This document shows positions 1-10,931 of a stretch of 64,000 bases of DNA, in pieces. A program made the translations under genes and the position numbers. The notes under the pieces are model-generated. The model was not told where the DNA came from. It searched no databases and saw nothing but the letters and a program-made list of their open reading frames with translations. The stretch is from Spirogloea muscicola (lineage: Eukaryota > Streptophyta > Zygnematophyceae > Spirogloeales > Spirogloeaceae), in assembly GCA_009602725.1 (NCBI GenBank), contig WELB01000045.1, positions 167,672 through 231,671 of the forward strand, given 5' to 3'. The number at the start of each line of letters is the position of its first letter. Positions within the stretch are counted from its first letter, which is position 1.

Positions 1-1960
1 GCCGCGGCGGCCTCCGGCGGCCAACGCCATGCCGCCACCGCCGCCGTGGCTGCGGCGGCGGCGTCGCGGGGCGCGCACAGCTTCTCGCTGCCGGAGCTGC
101 CGTACGCATACGACGCGCTGGAGCCGGTGATCAGCGAGGAGATCATGCGGCTGCACCACCAGAAGCACCACCAGACGTACGTCACGAACCTCAACAAGGC
201 GCTGGAGCAGCTGGAGGCGGCGCACGGCAGCGAGGACCTGGAGACGGAGATTGCGCTCCAGGGCGCCCTCAAATTCAATGGCGGAGGTCCATCCGCAGCA
301 TCCTGAGCCTGCCTTCATCTTTCTCTGCGTCCAACGTCACGTCCCGTCTCGCCCGAGGCGACAACCCCGCGCGAAGTGTTCTACTCTATAGATAGTTACA
401 AATGTGATAGTAAATGGAGATTATGGAAGCTATATGTATGTACGTTGAAGACCAGCCCGTTCATAGTAAGTGGTGGAGCCATGTTCGGAGTTGGTTGCTG
501 CTTGGGCTCACGTCGTCTCTACCAATGTGGCGAGGTGTGAGCTTGGCCCTCTCTGAAGCTCGCAGCCATGTGGGCCCTCCCTGAGTGATCGTATAATGGC
601 TGCAGGTCACATCAATCACACCATCTTCTGGCAGAACCTGGCGCCGCCCAAGGTTGGGCACCCCAGCCGGCACTCTTCCTCTATGGCTGCTCAGCACTGT
701 ATGGAGTAAGACTTGAGCAGATGTTTTATCTGCAGGTTCATTAGTAGGCAGCATTGCAATGACACTTGCGCATCAGACAAGCATACCTGTATCAAGGTGA
801 GAACGAAATTTGCTGATACGTGTGCATTCCATATTGCAGGAGGGCGGCGGGGAGCTGCCCTCTGGCAAGCTCTCATCTGCGATTGACTCCGAGTTTGGGT
901 CCCTAGCCAGTTTCAAGGAGAAGTTTATTGCAGCAGGAGCAGCCCTTCAGGGTTCTGGCTGGGTGGTGAGCAGCAGGACGCAGATACACTTGAGCTGAGA
1001 GCCCAGTAGATCCGCTCCCTTGCACACAGTCCATCTTTTAGTATCTGCATTGATCTGGACAATCATTGCAATCTCTACTACTATAGCCTCTGCTCGCTGT
1101 CTCTTAGCTGACGCGGTGTGTGCCTCTGGTGCTCATGTGGCCAGTGTCCTGTAGCGCCTGACTATGTTTCCCTTTCGCTTTTCATATCCCTTGGGGAATG
1201 CGATAGTGGCTTGGCCTTCACCCCGAAAAGAAGCGGCTGCTCATAACCACAACTGCCAACCAGGTATTGACGGTTCTACAGGTGGCATGCTCATCTTCTA
1301 TCTCATACTTCTCTTGCAAGTGACTGTCGAAAGGAATCAATGAAGCGCAAAGGGACGCACTGAGTTTCAGATAAGTAGCAAGATGTGTAGAGCACGTGTA
1401 TGATCTACTAGAGAGTACCCACTCCAATCAAGCCTTGGGTTGCATGCATCAGCACTTCAACTTGTATTTGGTGATGAATGCTGATTTGACCTCACTGGAC
1501 TCAGGATGGCCCTTAGTCATGTCAACAAATGATCTGTTCAATGTGATTGAAATTGCGTTTGATGAGCTGAGCTTTTCAAGTAAATTTACTGGCAGGACCC
1601 ACTTAGTACGCAAGGGCTTACACCTCTTCTCGGAGTTGATGTCTGGGAGCACGCGTTCTATCTTCAGGTCGGTCAATCTCGGTGATATTGAATCTCATGT
1701 GAGGGTCAAGCCGCTGTTTATGGAACTCATTGTACTTGTACTCATTGTCAGAGATTGGCTTTCAGTACAGTATCCACCTGATGTAATAATGCCACAATCT
1801 CTCCAGCTTCATATGGCCTAGAGAATGGAATGAGCAATGTAATCAAGGAAAGCTACTGTTTTTTGTACAGTACAAGAACGTGAAACCAGAGTACCTGAAG
1901 AACATATGGAAGGTGGTCAACTGGAAGGATGTGGAGGCTCGTTACCAAGCTGGCAATTGA
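1..1960 (+). CDS. Manganese superoxide dismutase, mitochondrial type (5' partial, 6 exons visible)
   Basis: Converts superoxide to hydrogen peroxide and oxygen, expected in the mitochondrial matrix. Visible exons are 1-286, 606-652, 840-965, 1207-1263, 1596-1667 and 1871-1960 (TGA); phases agree at every junction and introns are GT-AG. Exon 1 holds the start of the SOD fold ([25 protein letters not shown]), exon 2 the [11 protein letters not shown] helix, exon 3 the LQGSGW stretch whose Gln is the mark of Mn rather than Fe enzymes, and exon 5 [10 protein letters not shown] with the Asp and His metal ligands. The frame stays open to base 1 with an Ala-rich leader, so the true start and most of the targeting peptide lie outside the window; the ATG at 29 is in another frame. 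About 225 residues are visible, near full length. It is convergent with the ABCA gene at 2611. Confidence 0.95.
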
Positions 1961-2610
1961 GTCACAAAAAAGGCCCAAGCCACGTAGTTTGTAGTCAAGG
2001 TGGAGGTGGAGATATGCCTGAGCGTCCTACAACTGGGTAGCAAGATGTGACGACATTGGAAAGCTGACACTGACTTGCAGACACTTAGGCACCAGGCTGT
2101 GTAATAGCTAGAGGAAGTCAGGTGTGTAGAGATGATAAAGAAAAGGTTCTACGCCATGCCCTCACTGGCCAGACCATTTGTTGGTTAGCACAGGGACATG
2201 GGCACAAGCAAAGGCATGTACATGAATCATCGAAACCAGCAACGACAAACTGCGACAGTCAATACTCAACTAGCTACTGATGCTGCGACTAACTGGCAAG
2301 ACACATTGTCTAAATCTGCACAAATGAAGACAGAAATACTAGTGATGCTTTCCTATGAAAAATATCAAAAATTGTTTGAGGAAGGCTGCCAGATCGGCGA
2401 TTTGTCCACTGAAAAGAATAGTACAATATGGTGTATGCTGACATAATCAGACCATACCAGGTCTTGAGGACTCCCACCGCAGGCACCATCCTGCTGCAGA
2501 GGTGCCCATGCATAAAAAGCTTCGAGCAGAACCTATAGCGACAAACAATAGGTGTGACAGTGTCTTGGCCTTGAGTATGACATAAGGTCACTAGAATGCC
2601 GGTGCGTCTG
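1961..2610. other. Gap between two convergent gene ends
   Basis: About 650 bases separate the SOD stop from the stop of the minus-strand ABCA gene. I see only 3' flank sequence with stops in all frames, no repeat tail and no RNA gene. Both 3' UTRs and polyadenylation sites must lie here. Confidence 0.5.
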
Positions 2611-5600
2611 TTAAGAAAGTACAGTCCCCTCCTGAGCCTCCTTAGCAATGGTGATAAAGACATCTTCCAAGGTGGTATTGGCCACGCCCCAGGCTTGAAT
2701 CTGCATCTCTTGCTTGGCTTGCTCCACGGCCTTAAAGACATCAACAATCTCCACCTGCGTGCCAGCCAGATGCTTGCAGCTCGAACTTAGACTCAGACAC
2801 TACGTCAGTCCAACTGTGCTCAGTATCACAGGTTACATAAGCTTGGGAGGAAGCAACCTCAGACGGAAATGACAGCCCTGGCCAAGATGTTAAGGCCAGC
2901 GCCTAAGTCATTACTGCCAGTACCTCTGGCCTCATCGCTCAGGTATGTCTATGTGCTGTCTTACCTCATTGGTAGGCAACTCAAACTTCTGAGTGCCAGA
3001 CAAGCTGTACACCCTTTTGGCATTTGGAGTGAGCGAAGTCGCCAGCCGAGCAGCATCAGCCTCATGCTCTGGTGGTGTTGTGATGGTAAACATGTAGCTC
3101 CCTCCGTACCGGGATGTCAGCTGCATGATCATCAGCCAGTATGACCATGTCAACGGGTTGGAGAAGCATTCAGCAAATCCAACAGCACCCTACGTTACTG
3201 ACCACAGCTGTAATGACCAGAATAGCAAGATGCATGAGACAGCTTGTGATGGGTTGGCAGCTTCTCAGCCCACTTAATTACCTCCTTGGGATTCCCTATG
3301 CAGTTGAATTGGCCGTCCACGAAAATCCCAATACGGTCACAAAGCGCCTCCGCTTCATCCATTGCATGTGCTGCGTCAAAAGAAGCGGAGAAGTCACTTG
3401 GCAGGCCTTTTGCGAACTCATACCGGCGTATGCATTCACCATGCCATAAGGATTCAAAGGCACTTCGTTCATCAGAATTGCAGATTGACAACTGAGCATA
3501 TAGAAAGCCAACCATCTTGGATTCTCATGAATAGCTAAAGTGGTGGAATGCATACTGGTGAGAATGATGGCGCAGTCCTTTTTCGCCTCCTTCACCACGT
3601 TCCAGAGGTTAAGACGCGAAGCTGGGTCAAGGCCAGTCGATGGCTCGTCCATGTACACCACCTGCAGGTCATATGGTCTGCTGGTGAATTCGTACATCCA
3701 GGGGGGCGTGACTATACATTGTATTGGCTGTATAAGAATACTTTCTCAAGCAAACGCATGCTCACCAGCGGGTTGCCAATGAGAGCAATTGCGACAGAGA
3801 GCCGTCGCTTCATGCCTCCACTGTAGGTGCCAGCCTTCTTATTCTCCACGCCACTGCTGAGCAGGTTGACGCTCTGCAGGGACTGGGTGACTGCCTGGTG
3901 GAGGGCAGGACCCCTGAGGTTCTTCAGTCTCCCATAGAAGAGGAGGTGCTCTCTGGCGGTCAGCTGCTCCCACAGCAGGCTGCAAGACGTTGCAAGACGT
4001 TCGCAACCAGTGCAGATTTGTCAAGAGCGGCCCAGCTTCCTCGTCAACAAAGAGCTCAATGCCAGCCTGCATCTTGGGGAGGTATCTAATGAAAGGTACT
4101 CATCATGGTAATCATGGTGATCCTCAGAAAACCAAGGGGTCGCTTGACAGTGCGTTCGGCAGACTTACTCATGTTGTGGGCAGACGCCCATGATTGAGTA
4201 GATGCTGGGCATGTCCTCCAGAATGCTGAAGCCCTCGATCCAAGCACACCCAGAAGTGGGTGGCAGGAACCCAATCATCTAGAAGGGCGAAGGGTAGCCC
4301 AAAAATCAAGGACAAATCACCAATGCAAGAGCTTATAGATCCTAGCAACAGCCCACAGTGATGCTTCTTTGCTGTTAGCAACTGAGGAAGTGGAGTGATG
4401 GCAATGAGCTTGGGCCACATACCATGTTGATGCTGGAGGTCTTGCCCGCGCCATTGGGGCCGAGCATGCCAAAGCACTCGCCCCGCGAGACGGCCAGGGA
4501 CATCCCCCGCACGGCAAGCTTGTCAGGATTGCCATTACGTCCAGGGTACATCTTCCGTAGATTGTCGCAGATAATGGCGTGCCCTCCCAGATTGCCGCGC
4601 TCCAGCAACTCCGCCACCATTGCCCTCTGCTCAATATGAACTCACTAGCCATTAATTGACTTCAATGCGAAGCGTGTCTCAACTAGGACATGCAGTCTCT
4701 CAGACGAAATACACAACAGCAACAGCATGAGAGCACATTCTGGAAGTACATTGGCCGCCAACCAACGAGGGGAAGGCAGCATGTTGTGTCTATAACATAT
4801 CACAAGCCACACTTGCCTCCTGCATCACGTCAGGCCGGTCAAGCTCTATGTCCACTTGGCCAGTCGAGTTCTGGGCATGCCGGTCGCTGAGCAGCTGGTC
4901 GGCCTTAGCCCGCGGCCGTCGGCAGCGGTCCAGAAAGAAGAGCGGATGCCGCTTCACGCCACTCCCGCTTGCCAGCACCTGCACAGATGATTGCAATGGG
5001 GATCAGAGACTCACCTTAGCAGCATGCTTGCTGCCTGCTAATTGTATTGAGCTTGTTAATTGCATGAGTACCATGCTGAGAGTGATCTTTGTATTAGACA
5101 TTGTTATTGGAACATAATTGCTTGGCAACCAGTTACTTGCCCTTGCCAAGAGGCCGCTGCCTAGAGAAAGAGAAACTGAGGCTTGACTTAGCACTCTGTA
5201 TGCTATAAAGGAAGAGGGTGTCATTCCAGCTGCTTAAAACCAGGAATATGCAACAAGCTTTTGCATTGTGCACCTGATCAAAGTAATAGGACAGTGGCAA
5301 GAAAATGAGCCACTCAATGACCAGAATGGCGAACACAACTGGCAGGCCATTATCAGAGTCGCCGAGGTTCTTCCAACGCATGCCCCCCGTGCCGTTGTAG
5401 TCCCCAAGGAAGGCGTAGCTCGCAAACTCATAAAGCCCCCGGTACAGGGCAAAGCACGGGAGAAGTTCCATGGCAAATACTGCACCACCTGCACCTCAAA
5501 GTATTGTCATGGTCAGCACATGCTACTGTGGTATAAAGTCTTTATAGAGCAGGCAGCTTAGTCACGCCATAGTACCTGTACACCACAAACGCCATGGTAT

Positions 5601-8600
5601 ACTTCCACAGGCTGCACCTGAGGATGTATCTTCTTTACATGATTGAAGTTGTCCCATGCAATTTCGTTAGTAGGTGACTGTAGTGGCGAAGGTGCTCACG
5701 AGAAAAATGCTGGTCCTCATAGAAGAACTGGAACAGGAAGGCACCAAGCAGGCCCGAACCGTAGACGTAGAGGTAGCACGTGACTGCACACAAGTGAGGT
5801 GTGTATTGCAGGCAATGAGGGGACGCTGAGATCGAGAGAATCAAGAGAGATCAAAGTGATCCACAATACAAGTAGGCTTGGCAGTGCAGAGTGATGAGGA
5901 ACGAGGATTTAGATTTCTGAGGAATCAGGTTGTAGAACCTTTCATGTATGCAACGTAGGCATCACTCTGCATATTGTATATCAAGAATGAGTATGAGTGG
6001 GATCATCAAGAACCTGTGGCGGTCTTCTCATTGCTGAAAAATGACGAGGCGAAGAAGCTGAAGGCAATTTGAAAGTTGGCAAACACAAAGTAAAAGAGAA
6101 TCTGTAGCACATAGTCGTTCTTGCGGAAGAATTTGAGGCCTGCAAAAACCAGCTGAGGGGGTTTATGGACACTCCTTGTAAAGAGACACAACTAACAAAA
6201 CACTGGGGCTCCGTTCCTGTGTGGCAAGACCTTACAGAGCTGAGGAGAGTTGGAGACAATGTGGAGGAAATACTGCCAGGTTTTGGAAAGTGTGCACAAT
6301 GCGTGGCACATTCATTATGACTTGGATGTGTGCAATGCAAAAGACAGCGGTCCATCATAATATGGACCACAGATGGAGCACGTTGCATGGAGGGAAGCAT
6401 ACCAACAAGGGATCCAAAAAGAATGAGAAAGGCGATGTAGGTGCAGGAGATGACAAGGAAGTACAGGTACGAGACCAGCCAGTAGGACTTATCGCCAAGG
6501 CCATGCATCTTCATCATGATGCGCAAGTGCTTCTGCCGCTCGTACACGAGCAGGCCTACCATCACCTTGGATGGACAACACGAGGTGCTGGTCAATAAAG
6601 CGATGCACTCTTGAATGACTCGGCTCGAGTACAATTGAATGCAGGCAATGTAGTATGGGGTTAGGTGTACAACAACATGCAGCCATCAAGTCCACAAGGG
6701 TGAAAGGGGCATACGGGAAAGAGGAGCTGCAGGATCCACATGTAGAAAAGGGGGCCAAGGAGGGAGGAGAAGTCAAGGCGCAGCTTTGTCGATGGCTTAG
6801 GCATCTCCTTGACAAATAGCAGCGGCACAGAGGCCGCCGCACCATTCACCAGCCGTGCAAAAGCATTCGTTGCCTGCACAGTCCCCATTCGCAGCAGCCA
6901 GGAAATTGCTGCTGCTGAAGGCACTGCCGCTTTTGCATGCACCAGACTCTGACTCTGCTTCCACTCAAGCTTTGCTTTTTGCTTTGCGCAGCATTTGGTG
7001 GTCAATACGTACACTCTTGAGCAAGCTTGGATTGTTGCACTGACCAGATTGAGTGCACGAGGTAGGCGCAAGTTATTGGGCGCTCCACCGCTTGACTTGT
7101 TTGCAAATGTCTCGTTGTACTGCACGCTGACGGCAAAGCGCCCAGGCGCAGTGTCCTGGAAGTCATATGCTGCAATAGAGAGTTGGCAGGCGTGGACCCA
7201 TGAGTCACTCGAGAACACCCGTAAAGCTCCAGGAATTCCTGCGAAGGATGATGGGAAAGGGCTCGCAGCTCACCAACAGAGACCTCATCAATGAGGTGCG
7301 GCACATTAGACTTGTAGTACCCCGCATACAACTCGCGGTTGATTTCGGCTGCCGAGCTGCGCCACAGCACCAGGCCCTCCAAGCACTGCAAGACTGCAGA
7401 GCACGCGACAGTAACAGAAGTTGAGCAACATTCCAATACTGTGGCGGATGGAACGTGCGAGCCAGTGGGTGCCTCGGCAGGGGTCAAGATTGGCACACGC
7501 ACAGATGCCGGCAGTGATGTTTCCAACAATGGGTATGGTGACGTTGACGCCGCCGCGCAGGCCGGCACACGTATGCCGCAGCACGTACAAAGACGAGCCC
7601 CCTTGAAATCCATATGCTGTGATTGCCGACTCGTAGTACAGCGTTGACCAGGGATACGTGCCCGATGCCTGCACACGGCAAGCGGCATCGCCAGCGACAG
7701 CGGCAGTGTAAGACCGACCGCCGCTGCCAAGGGGGCTTGCAACAGTCACAGCTGTGGCCACGCCGTGCAGAGAAGGGGGTGAGAGTGGAGGTTGTTTGGT
7801 GGAGGGCCCACTGGGATCAGCTGCGCCAGCAAGAGCTGCAGGTCGTCAGTGTTGTTGGCCGCTGCCTGTACCAGGGTCGCGAGCCCTGCTGGATCTTCGA
7901 GCAAGTGGCCCGCCAGCGCTGCAGGCCCCCCCGCAGATGGCTGCCGGTTCGGGCGCCGAACAATCCGGCAGAGGCAGAAGCAGATGGAGGCGGGCAAGCA
8001 GCAACGGTTACTCACCGTCAGCAGTGGTGCGATTGGCCCCAGTATAGAGCAGCGTGGCCGGACATTCGCTAGCGGCATTCCTGCTGCTGCGGCAGGTTGA
8101 CGGTGGATAACCGGAGTACGGGAAGGGGTCGTCAGCTGGCGTCTCGGCGGCGCGATACTGCGGCAGCGCCACCTGCTGCACTGCAGGCCACTCTGTTGGG
8201 TGCGGCACCCCGCAGTAAGCCACCTGGTCGTTGTCCGAGTACTGGAGGACGGAGAACGAGGAGAGCGGCCTGTCAGCTGCCAGCCCTCGTGCCGCACTCG
8301 CTCGAAAGCACAAGGCGAGAGAAACCTCTTGTGCTGCTGCCCAAGGAGTCGACCAAGGGGGGGGTGCCTACCTCAAGGCCGCACCGCTTGTCAATGCACT
8401 TGCTGGGGTTACTCAAGTCGTACTCCACGCACTTGCAGCCGCACTGCGCCCCACGTCACAAATCCACAAGCTTTGAAAGGTATGAGGGGCCGGCGAAATG
8501 GGAGGGACCAGAGGAGGATGAACGAGGACGGAAGGCCCAATGACAGAAAGATAGCTGAAAACACGGCACTGTTGTGGGAGAGAGTGGGAAAGGGAGAAGG

Positions 8601-9008
8601 AGGGACGTGGAAGGAGAGTGAGAAGTGGAGTGTCGTCATCCTCGCCTTATATTTGGAGCCGTTGAGCAGGCCGTTGATAGCAGCCTGGATGATTGCCAGG
8701 ACGAGGCACAGAATGATTGGCGCGCTGACGAGCCTGCAATTCGACTTCCAGTTCCGCTTCTGCACGTCAACAGCTTATAAATGGGGGTCAGGAGCCGTGA
8801 GAATCGGTTTTTTGATTCTCACAACTGCCACCGTCTTGCATTGCTCAGAGGTTGGTGCACTGGGCCCGGCGAGGTGCGCACAGGAGGAAGCAAAGAGGGT
8901 CAACTGCGGCACCTGGAAGGCGAGGTTCTTGCGAGTGAGCGCGTTGGCCTGCGTGCCGAAGGTGCTGCGCAGCTGATTGCGGCGCGCCGCGAGCCGACTC
9001 TCGTCCAT
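2611..9008 (-). CDS. ABC transporter subfamily A, plant ATH-type half transporter (about 22 exons)
   Basis: Membrane ATP-driven transporter, probably of lipids; one membrane domain followed by one nucleotide-binding domain. The start ATG is at 9008. Clear exons (descending): 9008-8913, 8241-8016, 7393-7274, 7169-7045, 6873-6715, 6565-6403, 6139-6014, 4626-4423, 4278-4169, 3979-3766, 3661-3556 and 2754-2611 (TAA). Landmarks in order: [20 protein letters not shown] near the N terminus; a Cys cluster [35 protein letters not shown], a hallmark of the plant ATH/ABCA group; [36 protein letters not shown] (Walker B and D loop); Walker A GPNGAGKT; signature [20 protein letters not shown]-loop LTTHAMDEAE. 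Two introns seem to use GC donors (after SKYK and after DVMQE). Exon joins near 7760 and 5600 are unresolved. The gene looks intact. Confidence 0.93.
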
Positions 9009-9630
9009 GGCTTCCGCAGTGCGTCAGCACGTCTGCGCTTCCACGACGAGACCGTGGGAGAAGCTACCAGCTGGCCACTACCTCGGGAAGGAGGTTGGGA
9101 AGTAACTCGCGGCCTACTGGCTCGCGCCTACTGCTCGGCCGCCAATGGGAATGACGTCCGAGCGAGCACGGAGCAGGCGCCGCAGTGCAGCCGCTCGTCC
9201 AGCACCACCGGCGCCTCCGCGCGCCTACTCGCAACTAGATCATCCGTCGCTCCTGCATCATCCGTAGCTCCGCAGCCGCATCGGACGCCGTCGCGCTCAG
9301 CAGCCCGTGTGGACGTCCAGCTCCCGTCCTCCCTCGCTCCCCGCGCTCCCCGCTGGCCAAGCTCTCCCTCCGCCCGCGCCGCTGCTCCGCGGCCTCCCGG
9401 CAGCCGCGCGCGCGCTGCCGCGCCGCTTCGGGGCGCGGGCGCGGCGCCCGGCGCGAAGCTGCGGCCCCGCTGTAGCAGGGCGGGGGAGGCTTGCCGGGGT
9501 GTTCCCAGGCGCGGCCGTGATGTGGCGCAGCGAGCCCGGCGCCTCGTCCACATTTCCTCTGGGCTTGCGGTCAACATGGGGTATCGTATCGAGCACCCCA
9601 GTGCACTTGAGAGGCCATCCAGCCCAAAGG

Positions 9631-9958
9631 AATTTCGTGTATTTGAAACAATCGAAGGCCAGTATGGCCAAGTACAAAGGAAAGCACATCTTATGACGTA
9701 GCAAAGGGGAAAAGATCGTGTATTAGAAAGAAATGTAGGCCAAATGGCCAGGTACAAAGGCAAGCACATCTAAAAATCTACATAACCTACAGCAGATTGA
9801 CCCGCTCAATAACCACGGGTCAAAACATAAAGGTCACTACTCGATGCATGAATACTAGATGCCAGGAACGGAGCCCTTCTGCCACCTACTAGAGCTCGCC
9901 CAGCTTTCTGGTGCAAGGCACTAGCCTGAGCACGCTGCAAACAGGCCGAAACTCGAAA
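9631..9958 (-). repeat. LINE 3' end, subfamily B (5' truncated)
   Basis: Read on the minus strand this gives the last residues of the LINE protein ending in DLYVLTRGY-stop near 9806, then a 3' UTR with the GGCCATTTGGCC-like palindrome and a terminal CAAATACACGAAAT motif. A second partial copy of the terminal motif precedes it at 9631-9700. Near-identical tails occur at 43900-44135, 52985-53440, 53441-53650 and 61080-61300. Confidence 0.8.
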
Positions 9959-9960
9959 AA

Positions 9961-10130
9961 AAGGGGGAAGGCGCGCGGGGCGCATGAATTGAAAGGGAGG
10001 CCAATCCAAGCCAATACATTGTACCCAGCCCAAAGAGAGAGAAGGCGCGCGGGGCGCATGAATTGAAAGGGAGGCCAATTCAAGCCAATACATTGTTCAG
10101 GCAGAGTCGAGTACCCAGCCCAAAGGGAAT
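9961..10130 (-). repeat. Two tandem LINE 3' tail ends, subfamily C
   Basis: The unit AAGGCGCGCGGGGCGCATGA-ATTGAAAGGGAGGCCAA occurs twice in direct repeat (about 9972 and 10044), each followed by AAGCCAATACATTGT. This is the terminal part of the subfamily C 3' UTR seen in full at 10216-10442 and 58915-59100. Confidence 0.8.
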
Positions 10131-10215
10131 CGACGAGGTCCCAAACCAACGACGAAAGGATCCGCGAAAAAGCGCAAACGAACGGAGCCGGAAAGTGGAA
10201 AAGACTCCCGAGCGT

Positions 10216-10442
10216 GAGAATCTCAACCGGCTTTCGTGGCGGCGCTCCAGCTCCCCAAGTTAGCTTGTCAGATTTGTTTGTGCTCACCCGTGGGTACTAA
10301 TGTCATCTTAGGTACCTTAGATTAGGTCTCCGTATTATGTAGCATTGTTTAGTCTGCACTCGACTCTGCCTGAACAATGTATTGGCTTGAATTGAATTGG
10401 CCTCCCTTTCAATTCATGCGCCCCGCGCGCCTTCTCTCACCG
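10216..10442 (+). repeat. LINE 3' end, subfamily C
   Basis: Begins with coding sequence for a protein end reading SDLFV, then ends in a stop near the GTGGGTACTAA segment. It continues with a 3' UTR through GGTCTCCGTATTATGTAGC, ACTCGACTCTGCCTGAACAA and the CGCGCGCCTTCTCTC end. It lies about 490 bases upstream of the second ABCA start. Confidence 0.8.
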
Positions 10443-10931
10443 GGGGGGAGGCAGCGAGGAAGTGGGAGAGAAGCTGCCGAGGAGGCGGAGGGGGGGGGGA
10501 TCCTCGTGGCTGGCCCAACGTCCGCTCGGCCCGTCGCCCATCTGCGAGACGGCGGGAGGGCCTGGTCCCCCCGGAGCGCGCGGGGCGTAGGCGCCGGCGG
10601 GAACCTTCGCCCGAGCTGCCGCCCGGCCGGGCGGGGGGGCAGCCGGGAAGACGGGGGGACATGCGAAGGAAAGGCAAGGGTGGCCCCGTGGAAGCCAGTA
10701 CACGGCTGTTCAGGCACAAGCTTGGTACAAGAAGTGGGGCTACGTGATACGAAGCCCCATGCTAAAGAAGGTGGCTGAGGTGCCAGTGCGACGCTAGTAC
10801 TGTGACGGACACGGGCCCCGGCCAGCGCTCCGGCTGCCAGGCGCCCGCGCGGCCGTCCCTCGGCGAGCGAGCTCGCGGCGCCACCACCGTCGCGCTCCTC
10901 GCTTCCCTTTCCTCCCACTGGCGCCGCTCCG

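Larger units (their letters stand above)
9009..10931. other. Intergenic region between divergent ABCA genes, filled with repeats
   Basis: About 1.9 kb between the two ABCA start codons. The stretch 9010-9600 is GC-rich and probably holds the promoter and leader of the minus-strand gene. The stretch 9630-10440 is made of LINE 3' tails (listed separately). The stretch 10440-10930 is GC-rich and leads into the plus-strand gene. Long open frames here, including a 322-codon one on the minus strand over 10409-11377, follow from the high GC content and overlap real exons antisense. Confidence 0.55.
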
